From Lepidodermella squamata (lineage: Eukaryota; Gastrotricha), in the NCBI GenBank assembly GCA_047495785.1, contig JBLDXI010000015.1, forward strand, positions 2,604,001 through 2,668,000: DNA of 64,000 nt. Direction: 5' to 3'. Numbering within the stretch: the stretch's first letter is position 1; the number at the start of each line of letters is the position of its first letter. Made by a program: the position numbers and the translations under genes. Of this stretch, positions 11,067 through 22,200 are shown in pieces. Below the pieces are notes generated by a model, which was given only the letters and a program-made list of their open reading frames with translations, had not been told where the DNA came from and searched no databases.

Positions 11067-11891
11067 ATGGTGGCAATAAGAGCCTTAATTTTGTTTTGCT
11101 TTCTCGGAGACAGTTACGGTATCTCTGAAGTTGTTTATCCCAGGCCCGCCGCGTTAACCGGATTCTGGCCGTATGATTCTTACTCTGGAGTAGCTGAGTA
11201 TGCTAAGGGCATTCAGACTCTTAACGACTATGGAAAGCTAGTAACAGATCTACCCGGACCTTTTGGTAAACCGGGGACATCCTATACAACTACAGACAAT
11301 GAAACTGCCTCGTTTATTCCAATCGCGACTTATTACGTAGAGGCTCATCAGTCCTTCTCAGTGTCTTTTTACTACTACTCTGGTGATGTCGAGACTAACA
11401 GTGGAATTGTCGAAATCATGGATTTGATAACTGTATCTCGATCTTCATCGAAAAGTCTCGAAATCTGGTCGCAAAATCTGACGGAAGGAATGAGATTTCT
11501 TAGGAAGATAGACGTCATCGATCCGAAAAAATGGCAATTTTTCGCAGTGACCTACAACTACAGCCTTGAAACTTTGAAAGTGTATGATCAAAAGGCGAAT
11601 CTTCTCGAAACGATTCAGATGCCGTTGAGATGGAAAAGTCCTATTGTTTTGGCGTTATTTAATGCCGGTTTAGGAATTATTGACGAAAGGAACATTCAGA
11701 TGTCCAGAAATGACGCATTGGCCTGCGTTCTCATTTACAAAGAAGAACTAACTCCAAATGAAATATCGCAACTACCAGGTGTTTGTGCTGCTGATAGAGT
11801 CCCGATGACGACAACAAGTACCAGCGGGACAAGCAGTTTCGGTCCCCGATTTATCGCTCTTTATCTCATGATTTCGCTTGCCCTTCTATAA
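11067..11891 (+). CDS. Secreted LamG-like protein with probable GPI anchor, copy 1
   Basis: A single exon encodes 274 aa. A signal peptide (MVAIRALILFCFLGDSYG) precedes one laminin-G/concanavalin-like jelly-roll domain. Recognisable parts are AALTGFWPYD near the start, FSVSFYYYSGD in a core strand, PKKWQFFAVTY, and the closing LACVLIYKEELTPNEISQLPGVC, typical of LamG-like domains of the pentraxin superfamily. A Ser/Thr-rich linker and a final hydrophobic stretch (FIALYLMISLALL) suggest a GPI anchor. The next gene is a tandem paralogue in the same orientation. A carbohydrate- or matrix-binding role is likely for the fold, but the ligand is unknown. Confidence 0.75.
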   Translation: MVAIRALILFCFLGDSYGISEVVYPRPAALTGFWPYDSYSGVAEYAKGIQTLNDYGKLVTDLPGPFGKPGTSYTTTDNETASFIPIATYYVEAHQSFSVSFYYYSGDVETNSGIVEIMDLITVSRSSSKSLEIWSQNLTEGMRFLRKIDVIDPKKWQFFAVTYNYSLETLKVYDQKANLLETIQMPLRWKSPIVLALFNAGLGIIDERNIQMSRNDALACVLIYKEELTPNEISQLPGVCAADRVPMTTTSTSGTSSFGPRFIALYLMISLALL

Positions 11892-12038
11892 TTTTATGAG
11901 ATTGATAACATATCTATGAAACTCGTGACGCAGAGCTTATCAGGAGTAAAACGGAATTTGGATTTCTGTATTTAGAATTTTTATCCCAGACTAGGAAATA
12001 CCACTTTTTCAGTTATTCAGTTCTTTTTTCTAAGAGAA

Positions 12039-12914
12039 ATGATTTTTCAATGTATTTTATTTTGCTTCTTCGCCTTGGAGCCTGTTGAGGGGGCTAAAAC
12101 GAATAGCGAAATAATTGTCCCGTTAACTAGGTCGAATTGGCCAAGGCCTAAAGCGATCGCAGGATTCTGGCCCTTGAACCGTGTGAGCGGTCTTTCAGAT
12201 GTAGTTGCCGGCTTGCAGCCCTACAGTGACTACGGACGGTTGGTTACTGAACTGCCCGGCCCATTCGGCCAATTAGCATCGTCATATTCAACACGACCAA
12301 GTTCCGAGAACAATAGAAGTGTCGAGGCGTTTGCGGCAACGCAAATTATTGTCAGTGCTAAATTCACAATATCATTCTACTACTACCCTAGTGATACTGA
12401 ATTAGAAAGTGGAATTTTGTCTGTTCCGGGTCTGATATACATCTCCAATCCTCGATCGGCACAGTCTTTACTGGAGATTTGGTCACAATTTTACAAAGGA
12501 GGTGGTGCGATTTTTCATAGGCTTGCTTCATGGGATGTCATTCAGCCGAAACAGTGGAACTTTTTCGTCTTGACATATGATTCTGAGAATGTTTTGAAGC
12601 TGCTTGATTCAACGGGATCTGTCATCACGACTGTGGGCTTGGAGCTGCCATGGAATATTAGCTCGATATTTATATCCAGTTTCCTCGCCGGTTCCGGAAG
12701 AGTGGGAGATGACGCAAGAATGGTGGCGATGACGCCGAAGGATGCGCTGGCGTGTGTTATGATCTATGAGGAAGTGTTAACCGCAGAGGAAATCAGAGAG
12801 CTGCCTAAGGTTTGCGAGCAAAGTCAAGCCACCAACTCCGCCCCTACGGCGATTATGCCTCGTACAAAACAGCTGTTAATTTCAGTCATTATTGTTTTTT
12901 ATCTTAAAATGTGA
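12039..12914 (+). CDS. Secreted LamG-like protein with probable GPI anchor, copy 2
   Basis: A single exon encodes 291 aa, a tandem paralogue of the gene 148 bp upstream. It keeps the signal peptide, AIAGFWPLN, LPGPFG, FYYYPSDTE, QWNFFVLTY and LACVMIYEEVLTAEEI, and ends in a hydrophobic tail (QLLISVIIVFYLKM) that again suggests GPI anchoring. Divergence from copy 1 is considerable, so the duplication is not recent. The cysteine near ACVMIY and a second one in KVCEQ match copy 1 and may pair. Confidence 0.75.
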   Translation: MIFQCILFCFFALEPVEGAKTNSEIIVPLTRSNWPRPKAIAGFWPLNRVSGLSDVVAGLQPYSDYGRLVTELPGPFGQLASSYSTRPSSENNRSVEAFAATQIIVSAKFTISFYYYPSDTELESGILSVPGLIYISNPRSAQSLLEIWSQFYKGGGAIFHRLASWDVIQPKQWNFFVLTYDSENVLKLLDSTGSVITTVGLELPWNISSIFISSFLAGSGRVGDDARMVAMTPKDALACVMIYEEVLTAEEIRELPKVCEQSQATNSAPTAIMPRTKQLLISVIIVFYLKM

Positions 12915-13779
12915 TCATGTTATTGCGGTCGGGTTTTTCGCAAGCAGTCTCTGGAAATAAAGCACTTTTGGCAGAGATGCTTATTAACATTTTTAATACG
13001 TTAATAAGGATGAAACCTGTCGGGATGAAAATGTAAAAATCCCTAAATATTTTCTCAGAGTTAAACAAAATTTTAAAAAAGCTGAACGTCGGGTGTCAGG
13101 TTCAAATAATTAGAAAATTTGCAGAAAGAAAAGGTATCACCTTCGCTTTGCAGTAAGAATAATAAATACAAGTCCTTCAAGGCTGATTAGATTTGGTTAG
13201 GTATGCATGAAAGCGCGCAGACGTCAGCAGCGTAATATATTTTCACGCCCTACTCATGCCACATTTCTGTCATTCTATGAATACAAAACCCATAAAAATG
13301 TGTGAAATATAATGAGGCGGTATTATATGTGCGGCAATATAAGTATACTCTGGGTCTCCACATGACATTTTCTGGGCTGAAAATTTCGAAATGCTTGGGA
13401 CGCTGTCGGAGCTGAATCGGCGTCTTGTCCCTTGTCCCCCGGTGAGTTGTTACTTATTCTTCGCTGGTTGTACTATTCTCGGAGTTTCAGAGTTTCTTAG
13501 ACCTCGAAAATGCTGAGTCTCTTTCATCAAGCGGAATGGTTGCAATGGCGGCGGAACGAGGTGACAAGCTTTGGATCAAAGCATGGCGTCTTTTGGGCTC
13601 TCCTATTACTACTCCAAGCACTGAAAGTTGCCCGATAACTATCAGGCGATGGCAGAGACCGTCTCGGTTTTCAGCTTGACAAATTGTTGTTCGAGCTGAG
13701 CCTTTCTTGACTCTGTCAAAGCGTCATACCCGTCAAAGCGTCCCAAGTTGTCGTTGTAGTTGTCGTAATTCAGATATCG
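12915..13779. other. Intergenic, no gene seen
   Basis: AT-rich sequence after the LamG pair, with no supported exon. From about 13.5 kb the minus strand becomes coding-like in a broken way and leads into the copia remnant. Confidence 0.35.
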
Positions 13780-14395
13780 TTGTAGGCCGTGTGGATGTTG
13801 TTTTCGATTATGGCCTGCTGCTCGACATCTGCGTTAATCTACTTCACCAATTCTTTACTACAAATCTGAACTACTCGTGCTTCAATGTTTGGGAATTTGT
13901 GGATTCCAAAGTAATACGTTTGCTCTTTTGACTGATGCTGGATTTTTCCGTAAGGCAAATGAATCTATCGCAACAGAACAAAGCTTTTTCAGCTTTATCA
14001 TTCGTGCTGGCGAAATCCAAATGTATCTTAGAAACTAGATTTAATCTCGAGCATTTATACATTAGGGCTCCACTTCAAGCCACATTGATGTTCTGTTAAA
14101 AGAATCAGATTCATGGTAAAGGGGGCGGGAAAGGAAAAGGTTAAGGGTAGGGGTGATCAGGCTTGCATAAATGGCTGTTACTGTTTCTGCTAGAGGTTAA
14201 CGGAACGGTTGCGATGGTGTTATACTTCGCTGGTAGACTTTGGAGAAGATACTCGACTTTCTGCTGATCGTCGACGGTCTTTTCAATGATGTTGAGTTGG
14301 GCGACAAGGCCGTAAAGCCTACGAACAAGATCATTAACTGTCTCGGAGGTTCGCATTTTAAGCTCGGATAATTGTTGTTTCGGAAGCGTCGTGAC
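13780..14395 (-). mobile_element. Degenerate Ty1/copia-type Gag remnant
   Basis: On the minus strand, 14141-14395 reads LPKQQLSELKMRTSETVNDL, then RRLYGLVAQL, then VDDQQKVEYLLQSLPAKYNTI, the usual Gag pattern of copia-type retrotransposons. Further along the same strand (13780-13930) fragments such as QAIIENNIHTAYNDI and WDAL also look Gag-like, but the frame is broken by stops and shifts. No protease, integrase, reverse transcriptase or LTR was found, so this is an old fragment. Confidence 0.5.
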
Positions 14396-14429
14396 GCCTC
14401 AAAAGGACCTGTTAGAGCTTGAATCCGGA

Positions 14430-14512
14430 GAAAAACTGGTATTGGTCGGCTGCCGGCTGAATCGAAGTGGCCCACTTCGATTCAGCCGGCAGCCGACCAA
14501 TACCAGTTTTTC
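14430..14512. repeat. Perfect 83-bp palindrome
   Basis: Positions 14430-14470 are the exact reverse complement of 14472-14512, with a single C (14471) between them. It lies at the edge of the copia Gag remnant. A 41-bp arm with a 1-nt centre can extrude as a cruciform, and is rarely kept without recent origin. It could also come from a fold-back error in library preparation or assembly. Confidence 0.9.
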
Positions 14513-15091
14513 AGATTTGCATCAAGTTTGCCACAGTCAAATGATGACAGTCGAGCAAAAGCGGCACATGTGAAAGTCCTGATTTTCTGGTCAGGAATCT
14601 GACCCCTGAAGAGTTCGAATGACATGGAGAGTATGACTTTCTTAAAAATTGGCACCTACTGGTGGCTGTAGATGGCTATATGAAAGCCCATAGAACATAG
14701 GAGTGTCATAATCGCGCGAAGGTCGTCAAATTTTGTCTTTTCACCGCCGCGTTCGAAGCAGGCAGTTCTGACAGAGGTAATCTTCCTTCTCGGCGTTGCA
14801 TTATTAACCACCGGTTGTTCTGTATTTTGTGCCCATGCCCGCATACTTCTTGCTACACTCATGCAAATCAGTCCTCAAAACAAATTAAGCAATAAAATTA
14901 GGCGTTGTTATCTCTTGTGTTTTTTACACCGTAAAGGATGTTTCCAGGCTTCGGGAAAACCTGTTGCTCCACATGGGAAGTTGCACGGTGTTTATTCTTC
15001 CAATCAATGGCTTAATGCACGAAATATCAAATTCATGCGTACTATATGAGGAGCGTAGCAAAAAAATGTCGAATATCAACGATTCAAGAGT
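14513..15091. other. Intergenic, no gene supported
   Basis: Contains a 68-aa minus-strand ORF (14656-14862) with no known motif beyond a very weak Gag-like look, and no other recognisable structure. Confidence 0.35.
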
Positions 15092-18034
15092 TCAGCTTTG
15101 GTCATCATGCACCAGATTGACATTGTACCACGAAAAGAAGCACGTTGTCCCGAAGGCGTTGTTAAGCCGCAGTGTAGGTTTCAACGAATAAATCGACGCA
15201 GACTCGCTAAAGGGGCTTCGATTGATCAGCAACCAATCCATTTGCGTCAGAGCCCACCAGTCGACGTAAGTTCTAGAAAACTCGTGCCAATCATCATGTT
15301 GGGTATCTTTCAGGGGCTCGTAAGCGTTAAGAGGTAAATCATCCGCATCGACTACAACGATATCTTCATTCAACATTAGATCGTCTTGTTTCTTCAAATA
15401 CCGAGCAACTTGATCCGTCCCGAATTCGCCGAGATCACTAGAGACGTAGACAATAATCCCGTGGCGTTTCCCTTCATGTAAAAACGACCGAATCAGCAAT
15501 CTTAGATGTTCGACTAAGCACAGAATTTGAGGCATCCAAAGGTCTTGGTTCAACCGGCAATCTGTGCCGTTCCAAATCATGTTCCGGCAGGCCCGAATGT
15601 GAAGCCCGATTTTAGCGGCTTTTCGCCACTTCTCACCGCCGATGCTTTTGACAACCGACTTTTCGAAGGTTTCCTTCAATTTTTGAGATCCATCGCCGAA
15701 AATAATCCTCATCGCCGCAGATTGGAGAACGGAAAAATCGGAATGAGTCATAATTTCCGGGAGCAGGCCAGGTAAACGCTCCAGGATGTTTGGGTAGAAA
15801 TTAGGATTGTTGAAAGTTTGTTTAATTACGAAGGTCGCTCGATTTGTCGTGACCTGCCAGTCTGCGAAGCTGTGGAAATTTTTCAGCGAGAAATTTCTCC
15901 GCGCAATTTCCAAGGAGAAAAAGAAGGCTTTTGCATCGTATAAATCCAACCAGGTCTGGTTTTTCGAGCTGATTTTAGAGATTGAGTCAGAGTAGAGATC
16001 AAGTGGTAGATCGTATATCGCGTTCGGGGTCCGAAAAGCAGCGGAAATATCGTGAGTTCGAGTCCAGTTGTAGTGAAAAAATCGCCCAGTTGCGAGTGAT
16101 ATGAAAAAAGAGGTAATTAGGCCACGAATTCGGTCGCCGAAACCACCGCATTGATCACCAGGTGAACAGCGATATGTAAAGAGCTGCAATCATCAAAAGA
16201 CCAATAAAATTATGAGGAAATTATTTTGAATTTCAAAATTTGAATATTGTTAAGTTTTGTTTACAAATATCAAAGGGGAATCGGGAAATCAAGCACTTGG
16301 GATTAAAATAATATAATCCCGGGAAATTTGGTCCAACCGGGTAAAATACCGAAATTGCCAAAGTTGTTAACATCGAGGTTTCCGGGTTTTTAATATCTTT
16401 GGTAAATTCGTGGACGAATTAGGATGGAAGATTCCCCCGATAGTTTTAATTTCATAAAATTACTTGCCAAATAAAATGTGGCTGTGAAATTAATAGGACT
16501 TGGGTGTAGGAATAAAAAAATAATAGGAAAATGTCCTAAATTCAGAGCCCTTAGCTTTGTGTTTTAAATATGTATGCCTATTCTCAAAGCAATAATCTCA
16601 CAATTTATATTGAATTTAAAAATTAAATGCTGAATATCGAAATTAAAAGAAAATTTAAATGATTTTGACTAAATTAAATTTCAGTATAAAATCGATAATC
16701 GATAATCGATAATCTGAGGACATCAAGCTTACTTTCAGCTTGGACGCGGTTTCAGGATTTCTCAGTTGTTCAGCCATCGGTTTGAAATAATTTGCTTTCA
16801 ACATTTCCATGACCGGGCCGACTTTCTTCTCCCGCCGCCAGAAGTACTCCGAATCGTACCACTCCTTCAACGGCGTTCGAACTTCGCCCTCTCCAACTAT
16901 AACATAGCCAACCGTGTTCAAAACAGACGACGGCACAAATCGATACGTAATTTTCGCCGGTTTCGCAACTTCAACACCAGTCTCAAGTGGCACCATATAT
17001 TCAGGCCCAAGCAGCGTGACACGCTCATTCATCATAAATTTGTTGAAAAGCTGATGAAATTCCGGCCGATTCCTAGAATACATCTCCTCATCCTTACAAT
17101 TCGAGACAATTTTCCTGCAAAAAGTTTCGATAACCCCCGTTTTTCCAGCGAAAAATTCCGAAGCGTAGTAGTGATCAGCCTCACTGCCATGGGGCACATA
17201 GGCACAGGAGCCTGGTCTTCGGTCGTAAGGCCATAAGCTGCGCTTCTCCTTAGGAAACAGGGTCGAATCGTCGTAGATAGGGTGTCTAATCACCACGTGA
17301 TCTCCTATCAGCAACTCCTCCGTTAAATTGACCTTTTGCGCGAAACTGACCCGCGCATCGAACGATATCACGTGACTAAATAAGGTCGCGTCAAAAAATC
17401 GATATTTATCAGCGTAGTCCAGATAAGTCCGGCACGGGTTAACCTCGCCATGCAAAATGACAGCCGGAATAGGAATGACGTCACGTGACGAGAAGGTCGC
17501 AGCTTGTTGCTCGTTCATGTATTGGTCCATGACGAAATAAACGACATGTCTCGCCTCGCCGCGGTAAAAATCGGACGTATTCTGCTTACCTTGCGACGTT
17601 AACAGCGCGTTCCACTCGACTGACCCCACCAAATAATCGCGACTTGACCTGACAACATCCAGCGCTTGATTAACGCGGTTATTCATGATTATCACCGCGA
17701 CGTTGTTTCCACCATTTTTCGGCAATTTCTCGCGCCAATCAGGCAGCGGCGGCGGGCCGTTATCACCGGTGTATTGCCGATATTTGTTGACTGTAACAAC
17801 TGTGAGGAGGGCGATGAAAATGAGAAAAATTAAGGCGGCTGTTGCGAGTTGAAGCCGCGATCGTCGTTGCACTTGCATTTTCGTGTACGCGCCAATTGCG
17901 GCGAAAAATCGCGTTGTAGCGGCTGTTATTGTTCGTGATGATGATCTCAGCTTGCTGCCGCCGCCGCGGCAGTCTGTGTAACACCGGCCGTTTAACATGT
18001 TAACGCGGACGTTGAACAGCCGAAATGTGAACAT
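15092..18034 (-). CDS. Bimodular glycosyltransferase: GT6-like plus fucosyltransferase-like (GGFGDR) domain
   Basis: Exons 16733-18034 and 15092-16183 flank a 549-nt phase-0 intron; the product is about 797 aa. A cytoplasmic tail is followed by one membrane span (residues ~61-82), then a GT6-like module with HPIYDD near 251, YDRRPGSCAYVP at 270-281 and YYASEFFAG near 289-297. The expected metal-binding DxD is D226-A-R, so the second aspartate is missing. Exon 2 encodes a second module with CGGFGDRIRGL near 446 and GLHIR at 627-631, the pattern of GT-B fucosyltransferase-like proteins (NodZ/Fut8/plant FUT superfamily). The exon boundary coincides with the module boundary. Its relative at 7122-9077 is intronless and shows the opposite decay. 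Probably a Golgi enzyme; substrates unknown. Confidence 0.75.
16317..16432 (+). repeat. Dispersed repeat (GGTAAAATACCG family)
   Basis: Inside the intron of the glycosyltransferase gene. It shares the core CCGGGTAAAATACCGAA and a later ACATCGAGGTTTCCGGG with copies near 18.7, 38.5, 40.4 and 43.8 kb. The copies are diverged and non-coding. Confidence 0.5.
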
Positions 18035-19294
18035 TTGTGATGAATTGGCGGTTCAGGCTATATTCACATGTCCTTTCTATACCTAGGTACAACTATTAGA
18101 AATTTTAGGTGTATATTGTTTAGGATTGTGCTGTTATAGGTATACGCGTATTGTTTAGCTCAGTGTGAAGTTAACGTAATATAAATCCTGCTTACATATA
18201 CCGTATATACACGGATCGTTAAAGTACTCGAGTTCTGACTGAATGGTTTGTCATTGTTTACTCACGCTAATGCGTCGCGCGAATAAAATACTAATTTTGA
18301 GAATATGTCTCGAGCAAATAAATAATTATTTGATTATTCCAAAAAAACTGGGGGAAGTTAAACATACTTCTTTCTCCGGTCGTCTGAATAGTAACCGAGA
18401 ATCCTATACTATAAGAGATGTCATGCTAATATTAAGGAATAGGAACTATTTTTCCCTAATTTTCGAGAGCCAAATTTTGAAAAAAATCCTAATTTAAATT
18501 GAACCTAACTATAAAATGAATAGATAATTTAATGATTTATACAAATATTAAAATTAAAAATATTCTGTTTTCCTAAGAGTAGTCTAATATATAATTACAG
18601 AAAAACAAGATTTAGGAAGTATAAGTTGAGAGCTAATTATTCTGATCTTATTCATGAAAATATATATAAAAAACTTGACGAAATGGGAATAAAAAATGTA
18701 GTCCAATCAGGTAAAATACCAAAAGTTACCGAACCATTGACAATAGGGATTTTTCAGAAATTCCCCAGTGAAATTGCTGATAAAGAATGATCCAAATTAG
18801 AGAAATTTTTGGATAAAAAATGGTTAGAAAAAATGAGAAGAAAGATGCACCGACCTGATCATATAAGTCTCTTTTTATGACCTTGCCTACTTCAGCATGA
18901 AATAAAGAGTGGTCGAGCTCTCAAAAAGCGCAATAATATTCTACCAAGTTATATATCGCAGCAGAATACCGATGCTGAGTGACCTCAGCAGACCTTAGGT
19001 CACATTATTCATTTTCTGACGCTGCTGTTATTAAAACACTGCGGTGAAAAAATTCGACGAAATTCCCAAACGAAAATTTTAATTTTAAGCTGCTTAGCTG
19101 TTCCGCGTCTCATTTAGTCAAAAAATCGAGGAATTTAATTACAAAAAATTTAGGCAATCATATCTATCGGCATTACAAGGACATTTTATCTGTAGTAACT
19201 TTACAAAAAATCAGCACGGTTTTACAAAATGAAAAAAAACAGGGACGTGAGCACATCTCAATTTTCAGTTGTTTAGGTGTTACATTATTCAATA
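18035..19294. other. Intergenic, AT-rich, no gene seen
   Basis: No exon supported. About 18.69-18.80 kb is another diverged copy of the GGTAAAATACCG repeat. From about 19.02 kb the sequence resembles 24.90-25.17 kb, the 3' flank of the second aminopeptidase gene, so the duplicated unit extends beyond the stop codon. Confidence 0.45.
18690..18800 (+). repeat. Dispersed repeat (GGTAAAATACCG family)
   Basis: Core CAGGTAAAATACCAAAAG followed by TTACCGAACC and a TTCCCC/GTGAAATTGC tail, in the same order as the other copies in the window. Confidence 0.45.
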
Positions 19295-22200
19295 TCAACA
19301 GCGAACAGGCGTGTTTTGGAGCGATAGGATGAAATCGATCAGGTTTTGTTCTTCCAAAAGAACCCTTTCAGCCTCGCGGCGGACGTATTTCCGCCAGTAG
19401 ACGTTGGTTCGGATTTTTTCCATGACCAAATTTTTCGGGCGTTCCCCAGTACCGAAACTGCCGTACGATTTCGCGAACATTTCGTACTCCTTGTACTGCG
19501 AGGGCGTGTTAAAATATTCGGCGATTCCAACAAACCAACGCATGACATTACGAGTTGGGCCTCCGAAGCTATATTGGAAAACATCAAAAAATTAATTGTT
19601 TTTTACAATGTAATCAAATCCTATCCGATAATCAATAATCTAAGCTAAAATCTTACTAAGGTTTGAGCTGGTCGAAATTCTCCCGGGCCCAATTCCACAT
19701 CAATTGCCGACTCTCCGGATTGTAGGCAGCATAGTTAGCTATACTCAGGAAATCAGGTGCTCGCAACTTGCCATGGAAAATCTTTTCAAGCTCCCTGGGA
19801 AAAATTCGAAATCGAAAATTTATTGATTTATCGGTCTCATAATACTTCACCTGATGACTATCCAATTATTGCTAGTTTTCATGACAGCAGAGTAGATTGA
19901 GTTTCGCATCGTCTTCAGGCTCGTTCTATTCGCCATGCCGAGTAGGGTGTCGATGGTCGTCTCAGTATCATCTGCCAAAACAACGGAGAGAAGAATCGGG
20001 CCACGAATGCCGACATTTTTCGGGTCTTCCCACGTGCTCTGGCGGTAGTACTCGTAGTAGCATTTGATTTCCTCTGGACGGCGGTAGACCAGGCTCATCT
20101 CTGCCAATGTAGATAGAGTAACCCTATCAGAAATAATTTGGCAAATTTTCCGAGAGATTTAGTTCAATCCTCTTACGCTTTATTTGGATGGGAGTCAGGT
20201 AGAGCCAGAGCCTCTAGACGAGCTGATCGTAAGATTCCAACAATTAATTTCTGTAACAAGAGACATAAAAAGTCCCATGTTAAAATATATAATTTTTTCT
20301 TTTTTTTTTACCTCAAATTGTCCATACGCGGCAGAGTCGGCGAGTGCGTAGCGCAAGTAGGTCACGTGGCCGTAAAACGCGTTCCACACAATGCGGTGCG
20401 TTTCTTTAGCCATAAAGCGGATCAGATTGAAGGAGACTTCATAAGAAAGCCGGCCAGCTTTAGACAACTCAAAAGCATCGTCGATTAGACCGGCACGATC
20501 AACGGGGCTGAATGAATTCTAGCGAAATTCGGTAATCGGTAAAAACAAGAAAATAATTCAGTTGTCATTTCATTAAAAAATTAAATAAAATAAATAGTTC
20601 ATTGAAAAATTGAGGGCAAAACGTGTCATCTAAGTGTTCACTCAAAATGTTGGCCTCTGGAATTCTTGTACGGAATCTTGTAGATCAACTTCGAAAAGGC
20701 CTGGAAGTGGATTTTCGAAGTACCATAAGCCATAAGCCTTATAGTATATATTTTTTGGAAATTCTTGAAAATACTTCCCTTCTTTGGACTTCGGATAGAA
20801 CCCTTTTCCCTTTCATGGAACAAGTTATTTGCGGAAAACCAGAAATAATGAAGATTTTGATAAGTTAAAAATTCTTACAATGTCGTTATCGAGTAATTCG
20901 ACGAATTTCAGCCATGACCGGTGCGGATAATTCACGCGAATATAAGCAGGCTGGCCGACATTAATTTTCAACCCTTCAAATTCACCATTTCCAACAGCGA
21001 TCGAAAACGGCAATCCATCTGAAAAATATCATTGAAATTTTCTAAATTTTAGAAATGCCTTTTACTTGGAGGAAACCATTCCGTAGATGTGTTGGCATTG
21101 CCTTGCCGCCGGAAAACGATAGGTATGTACCACTGAGCTGGTGGTTGAGGTTCGCCAACTTTTCTCAGCGCCTCAACATCATTTTTGGCATAATATTGCG
21201 GCAAAATAAATCGCTCCTGGCGCAGAATCAACTTGCTCTCAGCCTGAGAAAATTCAACAGTGACAAGGGGGTAACCCTTCTGCTCAACCCAGGTGCTCAT
21301 CGCCGCTGCGATGTCAATCTGGCTGAACTGGGCCAACGACTGCCACAAATCCGTCGTCTTCGCGTTTTTGTACTGAAACTTCTTCATGTAAGCACGAGCT
21401 CCGTCGCGGAAATTGGTCATGCCCATGGCGTAGGTCAGCATGCGAATGATAGACGACCCCTTAAGATAGGTGACCCCGTCAAAGGCCGCGCTGATATCGT
21501 CGCCTGTTTTCAGGTTAAACGCTCGAATGGCTCGGGTAGATTCGCTGCCGTCGTCGCGCATTGCGTAGAGGAAATCTTCGTATTCATCGGCGTTTTGGAG
21601 ACGGTTGATCGACCAGCTGGCGGGGAATTCCATGAAGGACGCGAAGCCTTCGTTCAGCCACAGGTCATCCCACCACGACATGGTGACAAGATTGCCGAAC
21701 CACATGTGTGCGAGCTCATGCATTATCACAGAATTTACGCGATCTTTAGCCGCTTCAGTGCTTTCAGCCGAAACCAACAGGGCTGTAAAATCAGGAAAAA
21801 TAAAGTGTACTACTCCTGCATTTAAGAAAATATAGCTAACCTTCTTCTCTGAAAGTGATTAGGCCCCAATTCTCCATAGCACTTGACCTGAATTCGGGCA
21901 AAGCGACCATATCGAGCTTAGGCAACGGGTAATCGACGCCGAAGAAGTCCTGTAACCACTCCATGCCTCGAACAGCAGTATCCAAGGCGTAGGCTGTTTG
22001 TGACACCAGATGATCCGGCACATAGACGCAAATCGGCAAATCAAAGCTGGTCTTGCTGCAGTTTGCTATCGGCTGGTACGGTCCGATTACCATGGCAACG
22101 AGGTAGGTGCTCATCGGGACATTCGTCCACTTGAATCGCGAGATAATGTTCAGGTCAGCCTCGTCGGAATTTCGCCGCGACTCGATGGGCATGTTGGAAA

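Noticed and set aside
21055-21825. 256-aa plus-strand ORF
   Set aside because: Exact antisense shadow of the aminopeptidase zinc-domain exon.
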